A stretch of DNA of 64,000 nucleotides from an uncultured Subdoligranulum sp. (GCF_963931595.1 NZ_OZ007030.1:922481-986480), one strand, 5' to 3'; positions 24,796-34,949 are shown, numbered from the stretch's first letter. Notes: generated from the sequence alone by a model not told the origin. Made by a program: numbers and translations.

Positions 24796-26574
24796 ATGGA
24801 TTGCTTCCATTATCCGCTGGATACCGAGACGTTGCTGCGCAAAAAGCGCCGCCTGCGCCGGGAACTGCTGGCGCAGAATCCCCATCCGCTGCATAAAAAG
24901 ATTGCAATTCTCGGCGGGTCCACCACCAATGAGGTGGCGGATCAGCTGGGGCTTTTTTTGCTGCAATACGGCATCGAGGCGGAATTCTATCAGAGTGAAT
25001 ATGCCCAGTACTGGCAGGATGCCATGTTCGGCACCCCGGAACTGGATGCCTTTGCGCCGGATGTGATTTATATCCACACCAACTGGCGCAACCTGACGGC
25101 GCTGCCCACCACAGCGGATACGCCCGAGCAGATTGAGGGGATGCTGGAAGACCAGTATACCCATTTTGAGACCATGTGGCAGGCGCTGGAACAGAAGTTC
25201 GCCTGCCCGGTCATCCAGAACAACTTCGACCGGCCCAACTACCGGCTGATGGGAAACCGGGATATCTGGGACGTGCATGGCCGTTCCAACTTCATCAGCC
25301 GCCTGAACCAAAAGTTCTATGCCTACGCGGCAACCCACGAGCATTTTTATATCAACGACATTGGCTATCTGTCCGCCGACTATGGTCTGACGGCCTGGGG
25401 GGATGCATTCTACTGGCACATGTACAAATATGCCATGTGCCTGGATGCCATTCCGTCGCTGGCGAACAGTGTGGCCAACATCATCAAATCGCTGTACGGC
25501 CGCAACAAGAAGGCTCTGGTGCTGGATCTGGACAACACCCTCTGGGGCGGCGTGGTCGGCGATGACGGCGTGGACGGTCTGGCCATCGGGCCGGAAGTGC
25601 CGGAAGGCCAGGTCTATGCCGAGTTCCAGAGTTACTGCAAGGCTCTCAAATCCATTGGCGTCGTCCTGGCGGTGGATTCCAAGAACGACGAGGCCAACGC
25701 CCTGGCGGGGCTCAACCATCCCGACGGGGTGCTGCGGCCCGACGATTTTGTCTCCATCAAGGCCAACTGGGAACCCAAGGACCAGAATCTGAAAGCTATT
25801 GCCTCTGAACTGAACCTGGGCGTGGACAGCTTTGTGTTTGCTGACGACAACCCGGCGGAACGCGCCATCGTGGCGGCCCAGGTGCCGGGGGTGGCTGTTC
25901 CGGTGCTGGACGGTGCCGAGAACTATATCAAAATGCTGGATCACGGCGGGTATTTTGAGGTGACCGCCCTCTCCCAGGAGGACCTCAAAAAGACGGAACT
26001 CTATCACCAGAATGCCCAGCGTGCGGCGGCCCAGGCGGCCTTTGGCGATTACGGCGAGTATCTGGACAGCCTGGAAATGACCGCCATGATTCACGGCTTT
26101 GAGCCGCTGTACACCCAGCGCATTGCCCAGCTGACCAACAAGTCCAATCAGTTCAATCTGACGACACTGCGCTGCACCGAGGATGAGATCCGTGCCATGG
26201 CGGAGGATCCGAACCGGCTCTGCCTGTGCGGCAAACTGGTGGACAAATTCGGTGACAACGGTATTGTCACGGTGGTGGCCGGTGAACAGCAGGGGGCAGA
26301 TCTGCATCTGCGCCTCTGGCTGATGAGCTGCCGTGTGCTCAAGCGCGGCATGGAAGACGCCGTGATGGACACGCTGGTGGAGGACGCCCGAAAGCGCGGC
26401 GTGACCACCGTGTACGGCTACTATTATCCCACGGCCAAAAACGGCATGGTCCGGGAATTCTATGCCTCTTTCGGGTTTGAAAAAGTCAGCGAAGAGGAAA
26501 ACGGCAGCACGGTCTGGAAGCTGGATGCGGCATCCTATGAACCGCGCCACCCCCACATGAAGATTGAGCGCTGA
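24796..26574 (+). CDS. FkbH-like HAD-IIIC protein with GNAT-like C-terminus
   Basis: A 592-residue multidomain protein. Residues 1 to about 230 form the N-terminal domain of FkbH-like proteins (ILGGSTTNEVADQL; GNRDIWDVHG). The HAD-IIIC phosphatase domain (about 238-375) has the nucleophile motif VLDLDNTLWGG near residue 241 and later FADDNPAERA. Residues about 430-592 look like a GNAT acyltransferase (LWLMSCRVLKRGMEDAVMD). Known FkbH proteins take glycerate from 1,3-bisphosphoglycerate and load it on an acyl carrier protein as glyceryl-S-ACP. No carrier protein is in the window. Followed by SGNH and MBOAT genes, so a glyceryl or similar acyl group may be moved to an envelope polymer (inference). 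Confidence 0.88.
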   Translation: MDCFHYPLDTETLLRKKRRLRRELLAQNPHPLHKKIAILGGSTTNEVADQLGLFLLQYGIEAEFYQSEYAQYWQDAMFGTPELDAFAPDVIYIHTNWRNLTALPTTADTPEQIEGMLEDQYTHFETMWQALEQKFACPVIQNNFDRPNYRLMGNRDIWDVHGRSNFISRLNQKFYAYAATHEHFYINDIGYLSADYGLTAWGDAFYWHMYKYAMCLDAIPSLANSVANIIKSLYGRNKKALVLDLDNTLWGGVVGDDGVDGLAIGPEVPEGQVYAEFQSYCKALKSIGVVLAVDSKNDEANALAGLNHPDGVLRPDDFVSIKANWEPKDQNLKAIASELNLGVDSFVFADDNPAERAIVAAQVPGVAVPVLDGAENYIKMLDHGGYFEVTALSQEDLKKTELYHQNAQRAAAQAAFGDYGEYLDSLEMTAMIHGFEPLYTQRIAQLTNKSNQFNLTTLRCTEDEIRAMAEDPNRLCLCGKLVDKFGDNGIVTVVAGEQQGADLHLRLWLMSCRVLKRGMEDAVMDTLVEDARKRGVTTVYGYYYPTAKNGMVREFYASFGFEKVSEEENGSTVWKLDAASYEPRHPHMKIER

Positions 26575-26589
26575 GCGAAAGGAGCTAGC

Positions 26590-27693
26590 ATGAAGAGAGC
26601 CTTCCTGCGGAAAGGTGCCCTTGGGGCGGCGTTTCTGCTGCTGACCGTGCTTGTTCTGACAGCGGCCCGCTTTTTGCTGGTGGACGATGTGCACTCCTAT
26701 TCCCGTGTGATGCTGCAGGAACTCTACGGGCAGGCAGGGCAGATCGATACCCTTTTCCTGGGGTCCTCCCACTGTTACCGCAGTGTGGATCCTGCGATGG
26801 TGGATGAAGCGCTGGGGACCCACAGCTTCAATGCGGGTTCCTCCCAGCAGCTGCCGGATGGTTCCTACTATATGCTGCGGGAAGCGGCCGAACAGAACCC
26901 GCTGAAGACGGTGTATCTGGAAATGTTCTATACGGGCTACAACCAGAGTGCGTCCCGTGATGTTTCGCTGGCCTGCTATCTGCTTACGGATTTCATGCGC
27001 TGGAATTCTCCGTGGCGGTACCGCTATCTCTGGGAGATGGGCGGCATGGCGGCCATGGCGGACCTGCTTCTTCCCGCCCGGCACGGCATTGCGTCGCCCG
27101 GCAGTATGCTGGCGCTCTGGAAGGCCAAGCTGACCGATGGCTATGAGCCGGGCAACTATGCCTATGTGACCTACCCGGCGGAAGGGGAAGCCTACCGAGG
27201 CGACGGATTTGTGTATACCGAAGGCGTCGCCCGGGACGGCTATGCCACGGTTCTCAACGTGGACCCGGAGCATCCGCTCTCGGAATTCGGATGGGAAAAT
27301 CTGGAACACATTGCAGACTACTGTGAAGAAACGGGCATCCGCCTGGTACTGTTTACCGCGCCGCTGCCAAGCGCCTATCTCAGCAATACCCAGGGGTATC
27401 AGTCCTATGTGGATGCGGTGCGCCAGTTTGCACAGGAGCATGGCACACAATACTGGGATTTTTCCCTGTACCGGGATCCCAAGGCAATGGACCTGGGCGG
27501 CGGGGATTTCTCTGACGCTCATCATCTGAACGGGAGCGGTGCCGAAAAATTCACTGCGCTTCTGTGCGATGTGATCGCCCGCGATGGGGCGGGGAAAGAT
27601 GTGTCCGCACTGTTCTGTGATACCGTGGAGGAAAAACTTGCCTCCCATGCAGACAACACCATCTTTATGGCGGATGTCTACAGTAAATCATGA
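26590..27693 (+). CDS. Membrane-anchored SGNH/DltD-like protein, MBOAT partner
   Basis: A 367-residue protein with an N-terminal signal anchor (about residues 9-31, GALGAAFLLLTVLVLTAARF), rest outside the membrane. SGNH features: the nucleophile Ser region DTLFLGSSHCYRSVDP, the Gly/Asn-block FNAGSSQQLP, and the C-terminal acid-histidine motif DAHHLN. Such proteins (DltD, AlgX/AlgJ, PatB relatives) work with an MBOAT protein to put acyl groups on extracellular polymers. The MBOAT gene follows after 15 bases. The acceptor polymer is unknown. Confidence 0.85.
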   Translation: MKRAFLRKGALGAAFLLLTVLVLTAARFLLVDDVHSYSRVMLQELYGQAGQIDTLFLGSSHCYRSVDPAMVDEALGTHSFNAGSSQQLPDGSYYMLREAAEQNPLKTVYLEMFYTGYNQSASRDVSLACYLLTDFMRWNSPWRYRYLWEMGGMAAMADLLLPARHGIASPGSMLALWKAKLTDGYEPGNYAYVTYPAEGEAYRGDGFVYTEGVARDGYATVLNVDPEHPLSEFGWENLEHIADYCEETGIRLVLFTAPLPSAYLSNTQGYQSYVDAVRQFAQEHGTQYWDFSLYRDPKAMDLGGGDFSDAHHLNGSGAEKFTALLCDVIARDGAGKDVSALFCDTVEEKLASHADNTIFMADVYSKS

Positions 27694-27708
27694 AAAGGAG
27701 GTCCTGCC

Positions 27709-29112
27709 ATGCTGGCTGTTTCATCGCCAGGCTTTGTCGTTTTTGCGGGATTGCTGGTAGGGCTCTGGTACCGACTGCAACCGAAAAAACGCTGGGGGCT
27801 CATGCTGGCCGCCAGCGCCTTGTTTTATCTGTCCCTGGACTGGCAGGGATATGTGATTCTGCTGCTTTGCTCGCTGCTGGTCTGGCAATGCGCCCTGCGC
27901 GCCCGTGAGAAGACGGGATGGTTTGCAGGCGGTCTGCTCTTTGCCTTTGTGCCGCTGCTGGTCCTGAAATATTATATCGAGGGCGCCGGAGGACTGCAGG
28001 CTATCTTCGGACTGCGCTTGTGGCAGCCGGCCATTCTGCAGCCGCTGGGGCTGGGGTATTTCACACTGCAGCTTGTGAGCTATCTGGTGGATGTGCGTCG
28101 AGGAAAGTTGCCGGCGCAAAAAAGCTTTGCCCGTGTGCTTTGCTTTGCATCTTTTTTCCTGTCCATCACACAGGGACCCTTCAATCGCTATGGGGAGTTG
28201 ATGCCGCAGATGGAGGCACCCACCCGCTGGTCGGGAGAGCGGGCCTGGCAGGGCGTGATGCGGTGCTTCTGGGGATACTTCAAAAAAGTTGTGGTGGCGG
28301 ACCGCGCCGCCGTGGTGGTGGCAGCGGCGTTCGGCAATCCCGCGGCCTTTGACCGCACCCAGTTGCTTTTTGCGGCGCTTTTGTATCCCTTTCAGCTCTA
28401 CGCGGATTTTTCCGGCTACACGGATATCGTGCTGGGTGTGGGGCAGATGCTGGGACTGTCGCTGCCGGAAAATTTCCGCCAGCCGTTCCTGTCCGCCACG
28501 GTCAAGGAATTCTGGTCGCGCTGGCATATGAGCCTTTCCCGCTGGCTGAAAGATTACGTGTATATTCCGCTGGGCGGCAGCCGCTGCAGTGCTGCGCGGC
28601 GCGATGCCAACCTGGTGCTGACCTTTTTGGTCAGCGGAATTTGGCATGGTGCCGGTTTTACCTATATGCTCTGGGGATTCCTGCACGGTCTGTTCCAGGC
28701 CCTGGAGGATCATCTTCCCTGGCGCCGCGCCATCACAAAGGGCCGGGCGCGCCTGGTGGGGATCGCAGGTACATTCTGTATCTTCGCTTTTGCCCTTGTG
28801 ATCTTCCGCGCCGACAGCCTGACCAATGCGGCCCGGTATTTTTACGGGATTGTGCATAACGGCGGGCATGATGTGTTGAGCAATTACTGGGAACTGGGGC
28901 TCACCACCCGGCAGGAGCAGATTTTTCTGTTTGCCGGTGTGCTGATCCTGATTGCATCCGATCTGCTGCAAGAGTTCAGGGTCCCTGTGCTGAAAAAAAT
29001 CGGCGCTGCTCCGCGTCCCGTGCGCTGGGCTGTGTACGAGGTGGCCATCTTTGCTTTTCTGCTGATGGGCTACTTCCTGGGCGGCGGTGGATTCCTGTAC
29101 GCGCGCTACTGA
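27709..29112 (+). CDS. MBOAT-family O-acyltransferase (AlgI/DltB type)
   Basis: A 467-residue polytopic membrane protein with about ten or eleven hydrophobic segments. Family motifs are strong: [35 protein letters not shown], and [19 protein letters not shown] with the conserved catalytic histidine. AlgI and DltB move acyl groups across the membrane to alginate or teichoic acid. With the SGNH partner upstream and an FkbH-like protein before it, it completes an envelope-modification unit. There are no dltA/dltC genes beside it, so it is not a standard dlt operon. A bidirectional terminator follows. Confidence 0.93.
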   Translation: MLAVSSPGFVVFAGLLVGLWYRLQPKKRWGLMLAASALFYLSLDWQGYVILLLCSLLVWQCALRAREKTGWFAGGLLFAFVPLLVLKYYIEGAGGLQAIFGLRLWQPAILQPLGLGYFTLQLVSYLVDVRRGKLPAQKSFARVLCFASFFLSITQGPFNRYGELMPQMEAPTRWSGERAWQGVMRCFWGYFKKVVVADRAAVVVAAAFGNPAAFDRTQLLFAALLYPFQLYADFSGYTDIVLGVGQMLGLSLPENFRQPFLSATVKEFWSRWHMSLSRWLKDYVYIPLGGSRCSAARRDANLVLTFLVSGIWHGAGFTYMLWGFLHGLFQALEDHLPWRRAITKGRARLVGIAGTFCIFAFALVIFRADSLTNAARYFYGIVHNGGHDVLSNYWELGLTTRQEQIFLFAGVLILIASDLLQEFRVPVLKKIGAAPRPVRWAVYEVAIFAFLLMGYFLGGGGFLYARY

Positions 29113-29119
29113 AACCAAA

Positions 29120-29154
29120 ACAGCACCCTGCCAAACCGGCAGGGTGCTGTTTTT
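29120..29154. terminator. Bidirectional terminator after the MBOAT gene
   Basis: Thirteen-base perfect arms ACAGCACCCTGCC (29120-29132) and GGCAGGGTGCTGT (29138-29150) with AAAA before and TTTT after. It serves the MBOAT operon and the opposing 110-residue gene. Confidence 0.92.
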
Positions 29155-29167
29155 GGATATGGATGGA

Positions 29168-29500
29168 TCAGCGGTCGGGTTCACAATCCAGGATGGAAGG
29201 AATGTTCGCCCAGCGTTCCGCCTGACCGGTGTACATTTCATGAAACCAAGCCACGGCCTCATCCAGGCCCTGCTGGTTGCCCTCAAATTCCCGGCTCTGG
29301 ATTTTTTCCTCCGCCGTATGTTCGATACTCCACGGACCGGGCCAGACGTAGGCGGTCAGGGATTCGATCTTCTTTTTGCCGCTCTCGTCGGCGGGGTCCG
29401 GCTTCTTGCCCGGAACAATGACATAGCGCATACCGTCCTCGGCCCCGGAATAGGAATTCCCGTTGTGAAACCAGTGATAGATCGGAAAAGCGTCCAGCAT
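29168..29500 (-). CDS. Hypothetical 110-residue protein
   Basis: I do not recognise this family. The protein is small, soluble and aromatic-rich: [38 protein letters not shown], and [13 protein letters not shown]. The gene looks real: it has an AGGGAG ribosome site before ATG 29498-29500, a near-consensus promoter on the minus strand at 29552-29580, a stop next to a shared terminator, and no competing frame on the other strand. It may be a single-copy cytosolic protein; no context hints at function. Confidence 0.7.
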   Translation of the reverse strand: MLDAFPIYHWFHNGNSYSGAEDGMRYVIVPGKKPDPADESGKKKIESLTAYVWPGPWSIEHTAEEKIQSREFEGNQQGLDEAVAWFHEMYTGQAERWANIPSILDCEPDR

Positions 29501-29551
29501 AGATCAAAACTCCCTTCACCTGCAAACCGGAAAGCGCTGTTTCTACAGGGT

Positions 29552-29580
29552 ATTATATCGGATTTCCCGCCGCTTGACAA
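29552..29580 (-). promoter_or_regulatory. Promoter for the 110-residue hypothetical gene
   Basis: On the minus strand TTGTCA (29575-29580), 17-base spacer, perfect TATAAT (29552-29557). About 45 bases of leader follow before the ATG. Confidence 0.75.
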
Positions 29581-29599
29581 TAGAACCCACAAAACGCCA

Positions 29600-29628
29600 T
29601 TGACAAACCGGCGCCTTTGCGGTACAAT
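29600..29628 (+). promoter_or_regulatory. Promoter for tRNA-Gly
   Basis: Perfect TTGACA (29600-29605), 17-base spacer, TACAAT (29623-29628). Predicted transcription start is near 29635, five bases before the mature tRNA. Confidence 0.85.
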
Positions 29629-29639
29629 AACTAAGTCAT

Positions 29640-29715
29640 GCGGGATTAGCTCATCCGGTAGAGTGACTGCTTCCCAAGCAGTAGGTGGCGAGTTCGAGAC
29701 TCGTATCCCGCTCCA
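29640..29715 (+). tRNA. tRNA-Gly, anticodon CCC
   Basis: The cloverleaf is complete: acceptor GCGGGAT (29640-29646) pairs with ATCCCGC (29705-29711), the anticodon stem ACTGC/GCAGT encloses loop TTCCCAA with anticodon CCC, and the T-arm GCGAG-TTCGAGA-CTCGT is canonical. The discriminator is T and CCA is encoded (29713-29715). It reads GGG glycine codons. It has its own promoter and terminator. Confidence 0.96.
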
Positions 29716-29717
29716 AA

Positions 29718-29745
29718 AACGCCTTGCCGTTGGGCAGGGCGTTTT
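29718..29745 (+). terminator. Terminator after tRNA-Gly
   Basis: AACGCCTTGCC pairs with GGCAGGGCGTT (one G-T pair) around a GTTG loop, followed by TTT, three bases after the tRNA CCA end. Confidence 0.8.
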
Positions 29746-29794
29746 CCTTTGCGCGCGGGGAAACGGGAAAAGTTTCGCTCCCAGAAGAAAAAAC

Positions 29795-29823
29795 TTGACA
29801 AACGACGTTTTCTCTGCTAAAAT
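29795..29823 (+). promoter_or_regulatory. Promoter for rpmE
   Basis: Perfect TTGACA (29795-29800), 17-base spacer, TAAAAT (29818-29823). Transcription would start near 29830, giving a leader of about 130 bases. Confidence 0.85.
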
Positions 29824-29830
29824 ATTTCAG

Positions 29831-29959
29831 CAATCGTTCAGATGGCTGCTCCATTCGCACAGGATGGTGAATGCTGGTAGCCGCAATTCGAAGATTGTGA
29901 TGAGCACATATATCAAGTATGGCTCCTGGAATCATGATCGAGAAAGAGGTGAAATAACC
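29831..29959 (+). promoter_or_regulatory. Structured rpmE leader, candidate L31 autoregulatory element
   Basis: The leader nests three complementary pairs: CAATC (29831-29835) with GATTG (29893-29897), GGCT (29844-29847) with AGCC (29879-29882), and CATTC (29852-29856) with GAATG (29869-29873). A further 60 bases lead to the AAAGAGGTG ribosome site. L31 leader RNAs that bind their own ribosomal protein are known from several phyla; I infer but cannot prove membership. Confidence 0.5.
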
Positions 29960-30166
29960 ATGAAGAAGGGCATCCATCCGAACTATGTGGACTGCACCAT
30001 TACCTGTGCCTGCGGCAACGTGATCCACACCCGTGACACCAAGCCGGAGATCCACGTCGAAGTTTGCAGCAAGTGCCATCCGTTCTACACCGGCAAGCAG
30101 AAGCTGGTCGATACCGGTGGCCGTGTCGAGCGCTTCAAGCGCCGTTATGCCAACCTCGGCAAATAA
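29960..30166 (+). CDS. rpmE: Ribosomal protein L31 (zinc-binding type)
   Basis: A 68-residue 50S subunit protein. It starts [20 protein letters not shown] and ends [10 protein letters not shown]. The four-cysteine zinc form is intact: CTITCACGN upstream and CSKCHPF downstream. It is therefore the type expressed under zinc sufficiency; a zinc-free paralogue, if any, is elsewhere. Own promoter, long leader and terminator make it a single-gene unit. Confidence 0.97.
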   Translation: MKKGIHPNYVDCTITCACGNVIHTRDTKPEIHVEVCSKCHPFYTGKQKLVDTGGRVERFKRRYANLGK

Positions 30167-30180
30167 GTTTGTTTGCACTG

Positions 30181-30211
30181 TACCCCAGATGGTGACATCT
30201 GGGGTATTTTT
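30181..30211 (+). terminator. Terminator after rpmE
   Basis: Perfect 11-base arms TACCCCAGATG (30181-30191) and CATCTGGGGTA (30196-30206), loop GTGA, then five T residues. Confidence 0.92.
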
Positions 30212-30232
30212 GGCTGTCTGAAAGGAATTCCC

Positions 30233-30850
30233 ATGTCCGACTACAAGACCATCCGCGGCGTATCCACCTTCACCTACGAGGAAAAACGCAGCCGTTTCAT
30301 TGCGACGGCCGCCTTTGCCGACACTGAAGAGAAAGCGCTGGCCGTGCTCAACGGTGTGCGTGCGGCCAACCGCACGGCGCGGCATAATGTCTATGCCTAT
30401 GTGCTGCAGAACGGGCGCACCCGCTATTCCGACGACGGGGAACCGGCCAAGACTGCGGGCACGCCGGTGCTGGAAGCCATCGGCCACGCGGAACTTTCCG
30501 ATGTGATTGTGGTGGTGACCCGGTACTTCGGCGGCATTCTGCTGGGGACCGGCGGTCTGGTACGGGCCTATACAGCTGCGGCCTCCGGCGCATTGCAGCA
30601 GGCGGAACTGGTCAGCATGCGCCTGGTGGTGGACTGCAGCCTTCAGGTTCCCTATGGGCTGTTTGAGCAGGCCCAGCGGATGATCGCGGCATCCGGCGCC
30701 AGACTGCAGGAACCGGTCTTTGCGGATGCGGTGACCTTACTGTGGCGGATGCCCTCCGGCGAGGAAACATCCCTGTGTGCATCACTGGCGGAACTGACCC
30801 GCGGTGCGGCACAGGTGGAGGTTTCGGCGCCTGCCTATGCGCCTTTTTGA
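30233..30850 (+). CDS. YigZ/IMPACT-family protein
   Basis: A 205-residue protein. The N-terminal UPF0029 domain carries KRSRFIATAAFADT, ARHNVYAYVL, YSDDGEPAKTAGTP and the hallmark RYFGGILLGTGGLVRAY. The C-terminal roughly 70 residues are the DUF1949 EF-G-like fold. YvyE/YigZ proteins are linked to translation or stress, but the biochemical role is unsettled. ATG 30233 follows AAAGGAA; it begins just after the rpmE terminator. Confidence 0.9.
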   Translation: MSDYKTIRGVSTFTYEEKRSRFIATAAFADTEEKALAVLNGVRAANRTARHNVYAYVLQNGRTRYSDDGEPAKTAGTPVLEAIGHAELSDVIVVVTRYFGGILLGTGGLVRAYTAAASGALQQAELVSMRLVVDCSLQVPYGLFEQAQRMIAASGARLQEPVFADAVTLLWRMPSGEETSLCASLAELTRGAAQVEVSAPAYAPF

Positions 30851-30939
30851 AAAAAATCTGAAAATTCCGGCAAAAATAAAGTCTTTTGCGTGGTTTTATC
30901 GTACTTATTTATAGAGACCAAAGAAAGGGGGCGGATCTT

Positions 30940-31941
30940 TTGACGATTCGAGAAGAAACCGAGGCCATTGAGCGGCAGACGCTCAGCCGGTATGCGATGC
31001 TCAGTGAGCACAGTCGTGGCCGCCGTATGGCGGAGGAACCGGACCCGATCCGCCCGTGCTTTCAGCGGGACCGAGACAGAATCCTGCACTGCAAGGCGTT
31101 CCGGCGCCTCAAACAGAAGACCCAGGTGTTTCTCTCACCGGAAGGGGACCACTACCGGACCCGGCTGACCCATACCCTGGAGGTCAGCCAGATTGCCCGG
31201 ACCATTGCACGGGCACTGCGCCTCAACGAGGACCTGACAGAGGCCATCGCACTGGGCCATGATCTGGGACATACTCCCTTTGGTCATGCGGGGGAGCGGG
31301 CGCTGAACCGCCTGTGCCCCGATGGGTTTACCCACTACCGGCAGAGCCTGCGGGTGGTGGATTACCTGGAAAAGGACGGCAAAGGGCTCAACCTGAGCTG
31401 GGAGGTCCGCAACGGCATTATCACCCATACCACAGGCACCTGGGCCCGCACACCGGAAGGCTGTGTGGTGCGCCGGGCGGATCACATCGCCTTTTTGAAC
31501 CACGACATTGAGGACGCGGTGGAGGCTGGTGTGCTGGACCCGCGTCAGATTCCGGCGGAAGCGACGGCCATTCTGGGCAATACCAAGTCCCGGCGCATCA
31601 CCACCATGATCGCTGACCTGGTGGAGCACAGCCAGAACGGGCGGATCAACTTCTCCCCGGAAGTGGAATCTGCCTATGCGGTCCTGAAGGATTTCATGTA
31701 TTCCACGGTCTATGTGGACCGGGAGGCGAAGCGGGAAGAGAAAAAGGTGGACAAGCTGATCGAGGGACTGTACGAGCGACTGTGCAGCGATCCGGATCTT
31801 TTGCCCAATTTCTACCTGCAGATCGCCTACAACGAAGGTGTGGACCGCGCCGCTACCGATTATATCAGCGGCATGAGCGATGAATTTGCCACACGGTTGT
31901 TTGTGGAATGGTTCGTGCCCAAAAAGTGGCAGGTTCTGTGA
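30940..31941 (+). CDS. dgt: dGTP triphosphohydrolase-like HD protein
   Basis: A 333-residue HD-superfamily enzyme hydrolysing dNTPs (dGTP in E. coli) to nucleoside and triphosphate. HD motifs: RTRLTHTLEVSQIARTIARA, ALGHDLGHTPFGHAGERAL and, later, ADHIAFLNHDIEDAVEAG. The likely start is TTG 30940, eight bases after AGGGGG; the frame stays open to ATG 30886 but that has no ribosome site. Its place before dnaG and sigA is conserved in Clostridia. It stands 32 bases upstream of dnaG and is probably co-transcribed. Confidence 0.9.
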   Translation: MTIREETEAIERQTLSRYAMLSEHSRGRRMAEEPDPIRPCFQRDRDRILHCKAFRRLKQKTQVFLSPEGDHYRTRLTHTLEVSQIARTIARALRLNEDLTEAIALGHDLGHTPFGHAGERALNRLCPDGFTHYRQSLRVVDYLEKDGKGLNLSWEVRNGIITHTTGTWARTPEGCVVRRADHIAFLNHDIEDAVEAGVLDPRQIPAEATAILGNTKSRRITTMIADLVEHSQNGRINFSPEVESAYAVLKDFMYSTVYVDREAKREEKKVDKLIEGLYERLCSDPDLLPNFYLQIAYNEGVDRAATDYISGMSDEFATRLFVEWFVPKKWQVL

Positions 31942-31973
31942 CGCCGTTTCAGGCGTAAAGGAGGTGGAGCGGA

Positions 31974-33764
31974 TTGATTCCACAGGAATACATACAGGAG
32001 GTTGTGCGCCGCAACGATATTGAGGAAGTTATCGGACAGTATGTGCATCTTCGCCGCCGCGGCAGGACGCTGAGCGGGCTGTGTCCGTTCCACAATGAGA
32101 AGACACCCTCCTTCGTGGTGTACCCCGACACCCAGAGCTTTTATTGCTTTGGCTGCGGCGCGGCAGGGGATGTTATAAACTTTGTGCGCAAGTACAATAA
32201 TCTGGGGTACGTGGAAAGCGTCAAACAGCTGGCGTCCCGGGTGGGAATGCCGCTGCCCGAGGAGGAGGACCGGGAGGCACGCGCCCGGCAGCGGCTGCTG
32301 GAGATCAACCGCTGCGCCGCACGGTATTTCTACGAACAGCTCAACGCCAAAACCCCGGAAGCGGCCCAGGCCCGGCGTTACTGGAAGGAAAAGCGCGGGT
32401 TGTCCGATGCGGCCATCCGGCGGTTCGGTCTGGGATATGCGCCGGAAGACTTCGGGGGGCTTTTGCATTATCTGCGGCGCCGCGGTTTCCGGGAGGATGA
32501 GCTGGAACACTCCGGCCTGATCAAGCGCAGCGCCAAGGGCAATCTGTACGATATCTTCCGCCACCGGGTGATGGTGCCCATCATCGATGTGCGGGGTTCC
32601 ATCATCGCGTTCGGCGGCCGTGTGCTGGACGATTCCAAGCCCAAGTACATCAACAGCCCCGAAACGCTGGTATACCACAAATCCAGAACCCTGTTTGCGC
32701 TGAACGTGGCCAAGAAATCCACCAGCAAGCGCTATATCCTCTGTGAAGGGTACATGGATGTCATCTCGATGCACGAGGCGGGATTCGATACGGCGGTCTG
32801 CGCCTGCGGCACCGCCCTGACGCCGGAACAGGTGAAGCTGCTGAGCGAGTATGCCGACGAGGTGATCCTGAGTTACGATTCCGATGAGGCAGGGCAGAAG
32901 GCCACCGAGCGCAGCCTGGGACTGTTTGCCAACAGCCCGGTGAAGGTCAGCGTGCTGAGCTACCAGGGGGCCAAGGACCCAGACGAATTCATCAAAAAGT
33001 ACGGCCGGGAACGTTTCGATATGCTGCTCAACGGCACGGCCAACCCCACCGAATTCCAGCTGAAAAAGGCAAAGGCAAAATATGATCTGCGCAGTGATGA
33101 CGGCCGGCTCAGCTATATCCGGGAAGCCATTGATATCCTTACGGGGCAGAGCGTCACGCCCACAGCCCGGGATGTCTATGCGGGGCGCCTGGCGGATGAA
33201 ACCGGGGTGTCCAAACAGGCAATTCTCTCCCAGCTGCAGGGGGCTTTGCGGGCAGCCGACCGGCGCAGTCACCGCAGGGAACAGAAAGAAATGGCCCAGA
33301 AGGGGATTGCGGCGGATATCCGCATCCCCTACACCCAGGGCGGTGACGCGGCCCTGGGAGCAGCCAGCGCCAGCCGCCAGCTGGTGGCGGCGCTGCTGCA
33401 GGATCCCGATGAGGTGCCCTATGTGAAAACGCGGCTTTCCATGGATACGATCCTGCTGCCCGAAATGCAGCAGGCACTGCAGGCAATCTTCCGCTGTGCG
33501 GAGGAAAAGCAGCCGGTCAACCTGACTTCATTGCAGCAGCGGCTGGACGACAAGGCGTTCCAGCAGGTGGCACTGGCCCAGGCACAGAACCACGACCAGA
33601 AACTGGCGCGGCAGGATATTGATATGTATCTGGAACGGCTGCAGAATGCCAAGCCCATCAGCGAGCGGGTGGCCGGCACCAGTGATGACCAGTTCCTGAA
33701 CTTTTTCGCCAACGTCAAAAAAGAAAAGGGGGTACAGGACCCTCCGCCGGAAAACGACGGGTAA
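31974..33764 (+). CDS. dnaG: DNA primase DnaG
   Basis: Makes RNA primers at the replication fork; 596 residues, full length. Residues 38-65 hold the zinc finger (CPFHNEKTPSF, then CFGCGAAGDV). The TOPRIM catalytic core has the Glu in LCEGYMDVISMHEAG and ILSYDSDEAGQKA. The C-terminal helicase-binding domain follows. Start codon TTG, behind AAAGGAGGTGG. In the dgt-dnaG-sigA macromolecular-synthesis arrangement. Confidence 0.97.
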   Translation: MIPQEYIQEVVRRNDIEEVIGQYVHLRRRGRTLSGLCPFHNEKTPSFVVYPDTQSFYCFGCGAAGDVINFVRKYNNLGYVESVKQLASRVGMPLPEEEDREARARQRLLEINRCAARYFYEQLNAKTPEAAQARRYWKEKRGLSDAAIRRFGLGYAPEDFGGLLHYLRRRGFREDELEHSGLIKRSAKGNLYDIFRHRVMVPIIDVRGSIIAFGGRVLDDSKPKYINSPETLVYHKSRTLFALNVAKKSTSKRYILCEGYMDVISMHEAGFDTAVCACGTALTPEQVKLLSEYADEVILSYDSDEAGQKATERSLGLFANSPVKVSVLSYQGAKDPDEFIKKYGRERFDMLLNGTANPTEFQLKKAKAKYDLRSDDGRLSYIREAIDILTGQSVTPTARDVYAGRLADETGVSKQAILSQLQGALRAADRRSHRREQKEMAQKGIAADIRIPYTQGGDAALGAASASRQLVAALLQDPDEVPYVKTRLSMDTILLPEMQQALQAIFRCAEEKQPVNLTSLQQRLDDKAFQQVALAQAQNHDQKLARQDIDMYLERLQNAKPISERVAGTSDDQFLNFFANVKKEKGVQDPPPENDG

Positions 33765-33839
33765 ATCCTGGACAGAGAGCCTCTCCCCGTGTGGAAACAC
33801 ACCGTTTATCAATAGAAAACCAAAAGGAGAAACGTACTT

Positions 33840-34931
<1,092 letters not shown>

Positions 34932-34949
34932 TATTTTGTGAATAACAGT

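Noticed and set aside
23473..27648. Open frame of 1391 codons on the minus strand across five genes
   Set aside because: It crosses several well-supported plus-strand genes and has the His/Arg/Gln-rich composition of antisense frames.
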